A stretch of 64,000 bases of DNA from Hassallia sp050875635. GTDB lineage: Bacteria; Cyanobacteriota; Cyanobacteriia; Cyanobacteriales; Nostocaceae. This document shows, piece by piece, positions 35,073 to 44,085 of the stretch. Below the pieces are notes generated by a model. The model worked only from the letters and a program-made list of their open reading frames with translations. It was not told where the DNA came from and searched no databases. Where the stretch lies: assembly GCF_050875635.1 (NCBI RefSeq), contig NZ_JBPAOH010000002.1:79226-143225 (forward strand), written 5' to 3'. The position numbers and the translations under genes are program-made. Position 1 is the first letter of the stretch. Each line of letters starts with the position of its first letter.

Positions 35073-37166
35073 CTACTCTAAGAAATTTGGGGTCGGGGTG
35101 CCACCGTTACGACCAACAGCAGGAATTTCCAACAGATTATCTGTGGCTTTTCCGGTGCCGTCGTTGGTAACAGATGATGTGTTACCCGGATGTCCGTTGG
35201 GGACGAACAGTTGCGGATGGTCGAAGGGTGCTTTATCATAGCGGACTCGCTCATCCGTGAGTGATTTCAGGAAAGCTACCAAATCATCTTTTTCCGCTTC
35301 GGTTAACGGTGGTGAAATTGGGACAAGGGCGTTTCCTTGACGAAAGTCTCCGCCACGATTGTAGAATTCTACCACTTGCTTTAGAGTTAACTGTCCACCA
35401 TTGTGGAAGTAAGGGGCGGTGAGTTCCACGTTGCGGAGTCCGGGCGTCTTGAAGTTTGCATCTGCAATTACTGTGGCATTTGCAGGGACTGTGACATTCG
35501 GGTCTTCGCCCAGAAGCTGCTGGAATTTACCTTGTTGAGCTACTCGCGCTTCCGAAAGTGGGTTGCCATACGGGTCATTATCACCGACAGCAAGGTCGTC
35601 TTGAATTGGTCTGACCCCAATTCCAAAGAAGCCCGTGTCTACAAAGGCTGTTGTGTTCCCTAAGTTAAAGCTGGTAATTCGTTGTTTGCTAACGTTGCTA
35701 ACCGAAGCGCTGGTGAATTCTGCCCCACTATGGCAAAAAATGCATCCAGCTCTTGTGACATCGCTAAACAACTTGAGACCATTCTGCTGTTGAGGAGTCA
35801 AGGCGCCAGTATTCCCTTCCTGGAACTGGTCAAACGGTGTATTGTCAGAGATGAGTGTAGCCTCATACATCTGAATCGACAGTCCGAAGAACAGCGGGAA
35901 GTTGTACTCCATCAGCGTGTACTCATTGGTAGCCAAGGATTTATCCGGCTTTTTGACAATAGTTCGTTGACCATTGGCATCAATTTGGATCATCCGGTTA
36001 GACTTCCACCACTCTGATTTGAAAGCATCCTCAATCAACTTTTCGTAGGTAGCCGTTTTTAGACCGGGTTTAGACCCTCTGCTTTCGGCACCTAAAACGC
36101 TGTCTTGTGGGTGTACTAACTGCTTGCCTAAAGGACGAAGCGGAACTAGCTTCTTAGCCAGTTTTCTCGGCAGCTTTTTGCCTTTAGAAGCGCTCCTGGA
36201 TTTTTTGTCGATATCTCCGAACTTATCGCCAATTTCCGCAAAGGTTCGACCGTCAGCCGACTCCTCAAAGGAACTGATTGGCGGACCGACCGCTTGAGAA
36301 GCTAAAGACGAATTGTTAAGCCTAAGATTTGGATCTTGGGCGATGTTGACCAGCTCTAGCTTACTTGGGTTGTCTGCTCTTCCAACAAGGGCATTGGGAT
36401 CTCTTAAGCCGAAGGGACTGACACCGTTGAAGATGTCCTGCGCTCTTCCATCCCAAAAGTTGCGGAAGTTGAACACCGCGTTAATCACAGTTGGAGTGTT
36501 GCGCGGCTCGACTCGGCGCACATTTGTGCCTCCCACGTTAAAGACCGGATCGGGCTTGAAGTTTACTGTGTCCTCTGCCTGACCGGGAACGACATCAACG
36601 AACTCTGCATTGAAAGCTCCTTGGGAGGAGGTAACATCGTTAGCGTCAGACAAAACGGTACTGCCGGCGTTATTCGGGTCTGACAGCTTGTGAAATGGAT
36701 AATCTTCCGGCTTTAGCTCGTAGTTCGGTGCCCCGCCAACTTGAAAAGTTGTATCCGGGTTCGGGGTAACCAAAAGCCCAGGATTTATCTGATTTTTGGA
36801 TCTGTTGTCCGCTCCAGCATGAAAGTGACAACTGGCGCAGGACAGTAAACCGTCGCTACCGACCTGTATATCCCAGAAAAGGGATTTTCCTAGCTTGATC
36901 GCAGCTGCTTCGTTTTTAACAAAGACTGCGAGATTGTTAGGCTTTGGAACTTGCACGTCCTTAAGCGAAGTCGGAGGTGCAATCTGCGCGGACACAGTAT
37001 GTCCACTTATAACCGCTGCGATAACTATTACCGCAATTGTTATAGCTTTTGAATTCTTTGATACCAGTTGGGTAAGGTTGAAAAACTTAAATTTCTTACC
37101 TGAGGCTAGCAGTAAGTAGAGTATACTTATAAAAAGTAATACTAAAGTTATATTAAGTAGTATCAC
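35073..37166 (-). CDS. long di-haem cytochrome c peroxidase (CcpA/MauG type)
   Basis: About 697 residues from GTG 37166, which has AGAGGAG 11 bases upstream; a TTG at 37205 is the other possibility. Two hydrophobic segments near the start (about 3-22 and 42-62, IAVIVIAAVISGHTVSA) give an anchored or exported protein. The first haem site is CASCH and the second is CIFCH. NTPTVINAVFNFRNFWDGRA and ELTAPYFHNGGQLTLKQVVEFY (in pieces) are typical of the family. Such periplasmic enzymes reduce hydrogen peroxide or oxidise partner proteins. Classical members have about 330-350 residues; this one is about twice as long, with a Lys/Arg-rich insertion near 320-350. It is monocistronic. Confidence 0.88.
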   Translation of the reverse strand: MILLNITLVLLFISILYLLLASGKKFKFFNLTQLVSKNSKAITIAVIVIAAVISGHTVSAQIAPPTSLKDVQVPKPNNLAVFVKNEAAAIKLGKSLFWDIQVGSDGLLSCASCHFHAGADNRSKNQINPGLLVTPNPDTTFQVGGAPNYELKPEDYPFHKLSDPNNAGSTVLSDANDVTSSQGAFNAEFVDVVPGQAEDTVNFKPDPVFNVGGTNVRRVEPRNTPTVINAVFNFRNFWDGRAQDIFNGVSPFGLRDPNALVGRADNPSKLELVNIAQDPNLRLNNSSLASQAVGPPISSFEESADGRTFAEIGDKFGDIDKKSRSASKGKKLPRKLAKKLVPLRPLGKQLVHPQDSVLGAESRGSKPGLKTATYEKLIEDAFKSEWWKSNRMIQIDANGQRTIVKKPDKSLATNEYTLMEYNFPLFFGLSIQMYEATLISDNTPFDQFQEGNTGALTPQQQNGLKLFSDVTRAGCIFCHSGAEFTSASVSNVSKQRITSFNLGNTTAFVDTGFFGIGVRPIQDDLAVGDNDPYGNPLSEARVAQQGKFQQLLGEDPNVTVPANATVIADANFKTPGLRNVELTAPYFHNGGQLTLKQVVEFYNRGGDFRQGNALVPISPPLTEAEKDDLVAFLKSLTDERVRYDKAPFDHPQLFVPNGHPGNTSSVTNDGTGKATDNLLEIPAVGRNGGTPTPNFLE

Positions 37167-37696
37167 TATGATGGCAACTCCTCTTCCGATGTTGTGAATA
37201 CACAATAAAACTTACGCATTGATTGTGTGCGTAAAGCCTTACTTAATTTGCCCAACAGAAGTTAAGCATAAATGAGCTTTCCTTCTATATTTTTAATGGG
37301 TGGAAGGAAAATTAATTTATGCAGTTTTGGGATTATGTGGAAAAAATTGTCGGTATTCTGGTCAGTTCAACCAAGAAGACTGAGTGAGCGTGCCGTTGAT
37401 ACACGTAACTGTCTCAAAGTCAAGTGCGTAAGTCCTAATAAATTGTTTGTAGCCGAAAAAATTGAAAAATATAAATATTATGTAAAATAACTTATTATTT
37501 GTTAGTATAAAAACGCTAAACGACTGAAGCTGAGTTGGTGGAAAGTTAATGTACTGTAAAAGATAAAAGGAAATTTTTCTTTTTTTACTTGAGAAAATCT
37601 TTTAGCATAGCCCAGAAGCTGTCTAATTATGGATTAAAAAACTCTTGGGTGATGCTATTAATAAGTGAACAACCACAATTAGGAATAAGCCAAAGT
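37167..37696. other. gene-free stretch upstream of the peroxidase and repeat-protein genes
   Basis: This 530-bp region between divergent genes is AT-rich. It holds a half copy of the AGGACTTACGCA family (TGCGTAAGTCCTAA near 37423-37436). A frame with a TTG start at 37589 would extend the next gene by 36 residues, but no ribosome site supports it. No other feature was seen. Confidence 0.5.
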
Positions 37697-38146
37697 ATGA
37701 ATAATAAAAAGAAAGATAATTCAACTGAGAATACAACAGATATTGAGTTATCTAATCGCGAAGCGAAAGAAACTCCTAAAACACTTGATGTCGATGGTCA
37801 TCGTCCAATTGACCCAAGTAATATTGAGGTTGAAGATACTTATGACATTGATGGTCAGCGTCCGATCGCTAAAAGTAATTTTCGCTCTTGTGAGAGTTAT
37901 GAAATAGATGGTCAGCGTCCAATTGGTAAAAGTGATTTTGAAGATCATGATACCCTAGACGTAGACGGCAAGCGTCCTATTGACCCAAGCGATCTAGTGG
38001 TTGGGGATACTTTCGATATCGATGGTGAACGTCCGATCGCTAAAAGTACTTTTCAGGTTGCTGAGACGATTGACATCGATGGTCAACGTCCAATCACCTC
38101 AAATGATAATAAAAAATCGGAATTTCTCAAGGATTACGTAGACTAG
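37697..38146 (+). CDS. acidic protein of six 19-residue DIDGxRPI repeats
   Basis: From ATG 37697 the protein has 149 residues: a polar head (MNNKKKDNSTENTTDIE), six perfect 19-residue repeats and a short tail (FLKDYVD). The repeat is T-(L/Y/F/I)-D-(I/V)-D-G-x-R-P-I-x-(P/K)-S plus six variable residues ending in D or E. Repeats 1 and 4 (DPS), 2 and 5 (AKS) and 3 and 6 resemble each other, which suggests duplication of a three-repeat block. There is no signal peptide or membrane segment when started here. It is strongly acidic with regularly spaced Arg. No family is recognised. It sits alone, 92 bp before the Eis-like gene on the same strand. Confidence 0.7.
   Translation: MNNKKKDNSTENTTDIELSNREAKETPKTLDVDGHRPIDPSNIEVEDTYDIDGQRPIAKSNFRSCESYEIDGQRPIGKSDFEDHDTLDVDGKRPIDPSDLVVGDTFDIDGERPIAKSTFQVAETIDIDGQRPITSNDNKKSEFLKDYVD
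37781..38122 (+). repeat. six tandem 57-bp units coding the DIDGxRPI repeats
   Basis: Each unit is 57 bp. The core GATGGTCA(G/A)CGTCC(A/G)AT recurs every 57 bases, and units three apart are the most alike. Confidence 0.93.
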
Positions 38147-38238
38147 TTCCCACGCTTAGTTATGCGATCGCCGTTGGCGATCGCAATACCACTTGCTGTA
38201 GTATGCTTGTAGTTGCATATTACTAGGCGGCAAATATC

Positions 38239-39417
38239 ATGATGCCTCAATTTGAATACGGCAAGAATGTCAATCCGGAAGATGTTCAACGGCTAGGTAA
38301 TATTCTTGACCAGTGTTTTATCAGTTCAACTGAGGATAGCGAAAGTTACTTCAATCGTGTTGGTGTAGAAAATCTCCGCGTCATCCATGAAAATGAGCAA
38401 GTTGTTGGAGGACTTGCGCTGATTTCGATGTCTCAGTGGTGGGGTGGTGTCAGCGTACCGATGACGGGAATTGCCTCAGTTGGCATTGCTTGTGAATATC
38501 GTGGGACAGGAGGTGCGATCGCTTTAATGCAGCACACCGTCAAAGAACTTTATGCCAATGGTGTACCCATCTCCGTACTCTATCCAGCTATTCAACGCTT
38601 GTATCGCAAAGCAGGGTATGAGCAAGCTGGTAGTGCTTGCGTTTGGGAAATTTCCACTGAGAGTATCCAGGTTCAAAAGCAATTGTTACCTGTCAAACCT
38701 GTAGTTCCGATCGATCTTGAAGTATTTCATCACTTATACCACAAGCAAGCAAGACTGAACAATGGATATTTAGACCGCAATCAGTTCATGTGGCAAGATG
38801 TTAACCAACCACTTGAAAAACAAGCACTCTACGCTTATATTTTCGGGGAAGCAAACCAACCTCAAGGTTATATTATCTTCAGCCAACACCGAGACAACGA
38901 TGGTACTATTCTGCGAATTCGGGATTGGGTAGTTTTGACAACTGCTGCTGCACAAACTTTTTGGTCATTTCTTGCCAATCATCGATCGCAAGTTGACAAG
39001 ATACGCTGGAGAAGTTCCCCAGTTGACTCTCTAAGTTTGCTGCTACCAGAACAAACTGCCAAGATAAAGCATATCAGCCGTTGGATGCTGCGCGTCATAG
39101 ATGTAGTCAAAGCCTTAGAAAAGCGGGGTTATCCAACGAAAATTCAAACTGAACTACATCTAGAAGTTGAAGATGACTTAATAGCGGAAAACAATGGTAA
39201 ATTTATCTTATCTGTTGCCAACGGACGCGGCGAAGTTACAAAAGGTGGAAAAGGTGAGTTAAAGTTAGACATTAAAGGATTAGCACCGCTCTACGCAGGT
39301 TTATTTACACCGCAGCAATTGCAAATATCCGGAAAACTTCAAGCTACAGAAACATCTCTAGATACAGCTACACAAATCTTTGCAGGTTCCTCCCCTTGGA
39401 TGATAGATTTCTTCTAA
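38239..39417 (+). CDS. Eis-like GNAT N-acetyltransferase
   Basis: A 392-residue protein with the Eis layout. An N-terminal GNAT domain spans about residues 1-140 (VVGGLALISMSQWWGG, then VPMTGIASVGIACEYRGTG, the acetyl-CoA loop RGTGGA). A second GNAT-like domain spans about 150-280. The SCP2-like C-terminal domain spans about 290-392 (LDIKGLAPLYAGLFTPQQL). Eis enzymes acetylate amines such as aminoglycosides, polyamines or lysines in proteins. Length and domain order match. The start ATG is one of two adjacent ATG codons. The substrate in cyanobacteria is unknown. Confidence 0.85.
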   Translation: MMPQFEYGKNVNPEDVQRLGNILDQCFISSTEDSESYFNRVGVENLRVIHENEQVVGGLALISMSQWWGGVSVPMTGIASVGIACEYRGTGGAIALMQHTVKELYANGVPISVLYPAIQRLYRKAGYEQAGSACVWEISTESIQVQKQLLPVKPVVPIDLEVFHHLYHKQARLNNGYLDRNQFMWQDVNQPLEKQALYAYIFGEANQPQGYIIFSQHRDNDGTILRIRDWVVLTTAAAQTFWSFLANHRSQVDKIRWRSSPVDSLSLLLPEQTAKIKHISRWMLRVIDVVKALEKRGYPTKIQTELHLEVEDDLIAENNGKFILSVANGRGEVTKGGKGELKLDIKGLAPLYAGLFTPQQLQISGKLQATETSLDTATQIFAGSSPWMIDFF

Positions 39418-39419
39418 AA

Positions 39420-39490
39420 GTTAGTGGTTAGTGGATAGTGGTTAGTGGTTAGTGGTTAGTCGATAGTTGATAGTTGATAGTCGATAGTTT
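39420..39490. repeat. 7-bp low-complexity array (TAGTGGT/TAGTTGA units)
   Basis: Reiterated GTTAGTGGATAG and GATAGTTGATAG heptamer units. A complementary CCAACAACCA/CAACTAACAA array lies at 39583-39645, on the other side of the repeat at 39497-39574, so the two arrays could pair. Confidence 0.85.
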
Positions 39491-39496
39491 CTTAAC

Positions 39497-39574
39497 TGTA
39501 GGGTGCGTTGTCGCGCAGCGCAACGCACCAAGGCTGCACTTGGTGCGTTAGCTAAAAGCATAACGCACCCTACA
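39497..39574. repeat. dispersed inverted repeat, 'GTAGGGTGCGTTA' family
   Basis: TGTAGGGTGCGTTG at the left pairs with CATAACGCACCCTACA at the right, with an inner GCGCAGCGC. It is nested between two complementary heptamer arrays. Confidence 0.88.
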
Positions 39575-39699
39575 ATTTAAGTTTCTAACCAACAACCACC
39601 AACTAACAACCATCAACCAACAACTACCAACCATATACCAACTAAGTAGAAACGCGAGGAACATCGCGTCTCTACTAACAACCATCAACTAACAAAATT

Positions 39700-40617
39700 A
39701 TGCATCAAAGTTCCGGTCGCTGGCGTTTAGGACTTTTGCTATCGCTTTTGACCGTTTTTTTATGGGGAATTCTACCTATTACTTTGGCGGTAACATTGCA
39801 AACACTCGATGTTTACACTGTTACTTGGTTTCGCTTTATCGTTTCGTTTGCATTGCTTGCCGTTTATTTGGGGGTGCAGGGAAAGTTACCAACGCTAACA
39901 CAACTGCGTTCTGCTTCTGGGAAACTGTTAGCGATCGCTATTATCTTTTTGGCTAGCAATTACGTTCTTTTTTTGCAAGGTTTAGCGTTAACATCACCCG
40001 CTAACGCAGAAGTTATCATTCAACTAGCGCCGGTGTTATTAGGTTTCGGTGGTTTAGTTCTTTTTCACGAACGTTATACATTGGGTCAGTGGCTGGGTGT
40101 GAGTGTGCTGATTGTTGGTTTTTTGTTGTTCTTTCACGAACAACTAAATAATTTAATTACAGCGCGTGATGAGTATCTTTTAGGTACTAGTTTAACTGTG
40201 TTGGCAGCGATCGTATGGGCGATTTATGCTTTAGCACAAAAACAGTTATTACAATCTTTATCTTCTGCCAGCATTATGCTGATTATTTATGGAGGATGTG
40301 CTTTATTATTCACTCCCTTTGCTCATCCAAATACAATTTTTACACTCGATTTTTTGCATGGCGGAATGTTGTTTTTTTGTGCTTTAAATACTTTAATTGC
40401 TTACGGTGCTTTTGCAGAAGCATTAGAGCATTGGGAAGCATCGCGGGTAAGTGCAGTATTGGCTACCGCTCCGATTGTGACTTTAATATCAGTTGAAGTT
40501 GTATCAGTGATGGCACGTAATCTGATTGCGCCAGAACGCTTGACTTTGACAGGCATACTCGGCGCGGTTTTGGTTGTATGTGGTTGTGTAGCGATCGCTT
40601 TGGGAAAATCCAATTAA
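39700..40617 (+). CDS. EamA/DMT-family transporter
   Basis: A 305-residue protein with ten predicted helices in two EamA repeats. The first starts at about residue 8 (RLGLLLSLLTVFLWGILPI) and contains TSPANAEVIIQLAPVLLGFGGLVLFHERYT in the middle (cut at the helix-turn-helix). The second starts at about 160 (LTVLAAIVWAIYALAQK). It ends with the usual last helix (GAVLVVCGCVAIALGKS). It is an exporter of unknown substrate and is not especially close to the tandem pair at 21681/22694. It stands alone. Confidence 0.87.
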   Translation: MHQSSGRWRLGLLLSLLTVFLWGILPITLAVTLQTLDVYTVTWFRFIVSFALLAVYLGVQGKLPTLTQLRSASGKLLAIAIIFLASNYVLFLQGLALTSPANAEVIIQLAPVLLGFGGLVLFHERYTLGQWLGVSVLIVGFLLFFHEQLNNLITARDEYLLGTSLTVLAAIVWAIYALAQKQLLQSLSSASIMLIIYGGCALLFTPFAHPNTIFTLDFLHGGMLFFCALNTLIAYGAFAEALEHWEASRVSAVLATAPIVTLISVEVVSVMARNLIAPERLTLTGILGAVLVVCGCVAIALGKSN

Positions 40618-40942
40618 TCTCAGTTTTTGTATAGGTAAATTTACGGTATTTTTTTTTCAAGTAATCGCTTTTTTATTGTTGCATTTGTCATACTGAAGCG
40701 GGTGAATTTATTATTTGTTATGATGTCATAGCTACCTAAGAATTGTTAATTCATATCTGGGTAGCTAGGTAATTTGACCTATGTTAATAACTCTGAAGAA
40801 ATTTTATTTTGAATTTCTTAATTAGAGAAAAAAACAAAAATCAATACTTCTGAGGCGAATCGAATTTCAAACAATCAGGGTGTCCGTAACTACCAAAGCT
40901 AACGCCTCACGCTCACAAAATAACCTACAACATCGTTGATCG
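40618..40942. other. gene-free stretch, no feature seen
   Basis: 325 bp of AT-rich DNA between the EamA gene and the hydrolase gene. No coding frame, hairpin element or clear promoter was seen. Confidence 0.5.
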
Positions 40943-42637
40943 ATGAACAGCTTGTTTGGTATTTGGACCAGCACCCTGAGAAAAAATTTTCTATGGCTGG
41001 TTCTCTCAACGCTGCTGCCTACACTTGGGATGAGTAATTCAGCACGGGCAGCAGAGCGAATTTATGCATCTTACTCGGCTTTAGAGCGTTCTATTTCCAT
41101 CAATGCTTTGGAAAATTACGCGAAAAAGAATGTGATTGACGACGACTTGGCAGTTTATCAGCAATATGTGCAACCACAACAGCTTCAGGAGTTACGCCGT
41201 GCTTTAGTCACACCAATCAAAGTTAACTCGGTAGCGGTTTCGCAATTTCTCTACACACCCCAAGGAGAATTTCTTCTCGGACGTTTGGGAGAAGTGATTA
41301 AAACCGAATCTCGTCAACCCAAACCCGGATTTCATGCTTTACGTTCAGCGCTGATTTTAGCTTCTGCGGAACCAGAAGGCTTAACGTTATTAAATTTGTT
41401 AAAAAAGTATCCCAGTCGCAGCATTCACATTGATTTAGCGCGTAGCCTGGGGATAGCAGGAGAACTGGAAAAACTCGTTAGTGAAACTAATCGAGCGATC
41501 GCCGCAGTTTCCCAAAAGTCTAATACAGAAGCAGCGATCGTTCAACCGTGGCTAAATCTCTCGCAATTGCCAGATTTACGTCGCAAAGGAAAGTTTGCAC
41601 TCAAAGATAAAGAGACACTAAAGATTTTTGACTTAGCACGCAATCGGCTTTTACTGACAGATGTTTACCTTCCCAATATTTCCACACCCGCAGCAGTAAT
41701 AGTCATTTCTCATGGTGTCGGTTCAGACAGCGGCAACTTTGAATATTTAGCGAATCACTTAGCATCCTACGGGTTTGCTGTTGTCGTTCCCAATCATCCG
41801 GGTAGCGATGCGAAACAACTGCAATCCCTTTTGAATGGACGCGCTAGTGAAGTTGTAAATCCGCAAGAATTTGTTGATCGTCCTTTAGATGTCAAACATA
41901 TACTCGATGAATTGGAAATGCGGAATAAATCCGATTCTCGATTTAAAGGACGGCTAAATTTGCAACAAGTTGGTGTAATTGGTCAATCGTTTGGTGGCTA
42001 CACAGCTTTAGCCTTGGCTGGTGCTAAAATTAACTTTCAGGAATTAAGAAAAGACTGTAGCAAACAAGCGTTAAAAGATACTTGGAATCTGTCTTTATTG
42101 CTTCAGTGTCGCGCTTTGCAATTGCCAAACAATCAGTATAACTTGCGGGATGAGAGAGTTAAAGCAGCGATCGCCCTTAATCCAATTACTAGCAGCGTCT
42201 TCGGAGAAGCTGGCTTAAAAGAAATTCAAACTCCCGTAATGATTGTTAGCAGCAGTGATGATACCATTGCCCCAGCTTTATACGAACAAATTCTCCCCTT
42301 TTCCTGGATTGCCAATACCCAAAAGTACCTAGTTGTGCTTGAAGGTGGAACCCACTTTTCAACAATTGGCGAAAGCAAGAACACCACTGAACAAGTAGGA
42401 TTACCTTCAGAGATAGTTGGCAACAATCCAGCACAAGCGCGTCAGTACTTATTACGTATGAGTTTACCTTTTTTTGAAACTTACGTAGCGGGAACCTCAA
42501 AATACATACCTTACCTCAACGCAGCTTACGTCAAAACCATTTCTAGTCAACCTGTAGGTTTAAGTCTTGTGCAGTCCTTAACGAAAACCGAATTAGCGCG
42601 ATCGCTAAATGGTGAGGTGAAAGAAGTTAAGCCGTAA
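40943..42637 (+). CDS. secreted alpha/beta hydrolase with DUF1400-type N-terminus
   Basis: A 564-residue protein. A signal peptide lies at residues 1-37, ending near SARAA. The next part (RIYASYSALERSISINALENYA, in pieces) matches the cyanobacterial domain DUF1400 (about 38-180). The hydrolase domain from about 215 has VIVISHGVGSDSGNFEYLAN and the nucleophile elbow GQSFGGYTAL; a late Asp (SSDDTIAP) and His (GGTHFSTIG) complete a Ser-Asp-His triad. It is probably periplasmic or in the outer layers and hydrolyses an ester or lipid. The substrate is unknown. Confidence 0.85.
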   Translation: MNSLFGIWTSTLRKNFLWLVLSTLLPTLGMSNSARAAERIYASYSALERSISINALENYAKKNVIDDDLAVYQQYVQPQQLQELRRALVTPIKVNSVAVSQFLYTPQGEFLLGRLGEVIKTESRQPKPGFHALRSALILASAEPEGLTLLNLLKKYPSRSIHIDLARSLGIAGELEKLVSETNRAIAAVSQKSNTEAAIVQPWLNLSQLPDLRRKGKFALKDKETLKIFDLARNRLLLTDVYLPNISTPAAVIVISHGVGSDSGNFEYLANHLASYGFAVVVPNHPGSDAKQLQSLLNGRASEVVNPQEFVDRPLDVKHILDELEMRNKSDSRFKGRLNLQQVGVIGQSFGGYTALALAGAKINFQELRKDCSKQALKDTWNLSLLLQCRALQLPNNQYNLRDERVKAAIALNPITSSVFGEAGLKEIQTPVMIVSSSDDTIAPALYEQILPFSWIANTQKYLVVLEGGTHFSTIGESKNTTEQVGLPSEIVGNNPAQARQYLLRMSLPFFETYVAGTSKYIPYLNAAYVKTISSQPVGLSLVQSLTKTELARSLNGEVKEVKP

Positions 42638-42642
42638 ATTAA

Positions 42643-42901
42643 TGTAGGGGCGGGGTTCCCCCGCCCTTAGACTTACGTATTTCAGCATTATCAATTAGCC
42701 TTCTGACCCGCCAGGAATTTAAATTCCTGGCTCATAGCCAAAGTCCATTAAAATGGACTGAAATTATAAAGTAAGTTTTTAGTCCTATGCGCGAGGACTT
42801 TTGCTATTAGCCAAGGATTTTAATCCTTGGCGATTGTTGGGACACGCAACCCTGAACCTCAAATTATCAACGTGTAAGGGCGGGGAAATCCCGCCCCTAC
42901 A
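42643..42901. repeat. composite inverted-repeat element
   Basis: TGTAGGGGCGGG at the left end is inverted as CCCGCCCCTACA at the right end. Inside lie two further hairpins: CAGGAATTTAAATTCCTG and CCAAGGATTTTAATCCTTGG. The motif CCATTAAAATGGACTGAAAT inside recurs next to the IS at 54550. It occupies the whole gap before truB. Confidence 0.8.
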
Positions 42902-42924
42902 ACAACTAACCAATTCCAAAATCC

Positions 42925-43785
42925 GTGCAAGGCTTTCTAAATCTCAACAAACCATTTGACTGGACATCTCACGACTGCGTAGCCAAGACGCGCAAACTCT
43001 TGCGTCTCAAGCGCGTGGGACACGCAGGCACATTAGATCCAGCCGCTACCGGGGTGTTACCAATCGCACTTGGTAAAGCCACAAGATTATTGCAATATCT
43101 ACCAGGAAACAAAGCTTACAAAGCGACAATTCGCTTAGGTGTGCAGACTACAACCGATGATTTGCAAGGTGAAATTATCGCTTCTCAAATCTGTGCAGTC
43201 AGTTTAGCAGATGTGGAAACTGCACTTAAACAATTTGAGGGAAAAATTCAGCAAATTCCCCCAAGTTACAGTGCAATTCAAGTTGAGGGAAAACGCTTGT
43301 ATGATTTGGCACGTAAAGGTGAAGTCATAGAAGCGCCGGCGCGAACAGTTGAGATTTTTCAGATTGAAATATTGGATTGGCGATCAGGAGATTTTCCGGA
43401 ATTGGATGTAGCGATCGCCTGCGGATCTGGTACATATATAAGAGCGATCGCTCGCGATTTAGGTATCATTTTACAAACTGGCGGTACTCTCGCTGCTTTA
43501 ACACGCACTGAAAGCAGCGGTTTTCACCTAGCAGACAGTCTCACCTTTACCGACTTAGAAGCAGGAATTTTTCAACCAACTCCCCCCGATGCAGCCTTAC
43601 AGCATCTACCATCTATCACCTTATCAGCAACATCTGCTCAAAAATGGTGTCAAGGACAGCGTGTTGCTTTCATGCATATTACCGGCACAGTGCGAGTTTA
43701 CCATGAAGACAAGCGTTTTTTAGGAATAGCCCAAGCCGAAGCCGATGTATTGATTCCCACAATGGTATTTGAGCCAATTTCTTAA
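42925..43785 (+). CDS. truB: tRNA pseudouridine synthase TruB
   Basis: A 286-residue enzyme making pseudouridine 55 in tRNA. The start MQGFLNLNKPFDWTSHDCVA, the catalytic motif GHAGTLDPAATGVLP (Asp38) and YKATIRLGVQTTTDD are highly conserved. IQQIPPSYSAIQVEGKRLYDLARKG (cut here as family motif II) and SGTYIRAIARDLG follow. The C-terminal extension (about 230-286) is a short PUA-like segment. The start is GTG at 42925. Length is normal. Confidence 0.96.
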   Translation: MQGFLNLNKPFDWTSHDCVAKTRKLLRLKRVGHAGTLDPAATGVLPIALGKATRLLQYLPGNKAYKATIRLGVQTTTDDLQGEIIASQICAVSLADVETALKQFEGKIQQIPPSYSAIQVEGKRLYDLARKGEVIEAPARTVEIFQIEILDWRSGDFPELDVAIACGSGTYIRAIARDLGIILQTGGTLAALTRTESSGFHLADSLTFTDLEAGIFQPTPPDAALQHLPSITLSATSAQKWCQGQRVAFMHITGTVRVYHEDKRFLGIAQAEADVLIPTMVFEPIS

Positions 43786-43882
43786 ATTAAATTTAAATGT
43801 AGCAATTCTAAATCGATTGTCAGACTCTCTACCTTCTCCTCCTCTGCTGACTCTGCGTTCTCTGCGGTTCGTTTCTCATAAA

Positions 43883-43990
43883 ATATAGCGGTTCTCACTT
43901 GCGTCAAATACATTCTGATCGTAGGGACAATTCATGAATTGTCCCTACTGCGTATCGTTGTGTATTGCATCCAACTGAAAACCGCTATAT
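43883..43990. repeat. 108-bp MITE-like element with long inverted ends
   Basis: ATATAGCGGTTCTCACTTG at the left is inverted, with a few mismatches, at the right (ends AAAACCGCTATAT). A perfect 28-bp palindrome at 43921-43948 (GTAGGGACAATTCA and its inverse) lies in the centre. The rest of the 300-bp gap before the TonB receptor gene also has CTCTGCGTTCTCTGCGG text related to the AGGACTTACGCA family. Confidence 0.85.
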
Positions 43991-44085
43991 CCCCTGAAGT
44001 ATGACAGCCTGTCTTTTGACAGCGTTTTCCGCTAACAGCAAAAATAACACCTAATTGGTGTTTTTACTTAGTGTGAGGAAACAGG

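Noticed and set aside
43786..44085. Cobalamin riboswitch before the TonB receptor gene
   Set aside because: The gap is filled by a MITE-like hairpin element. No B12-box-like text was seen.
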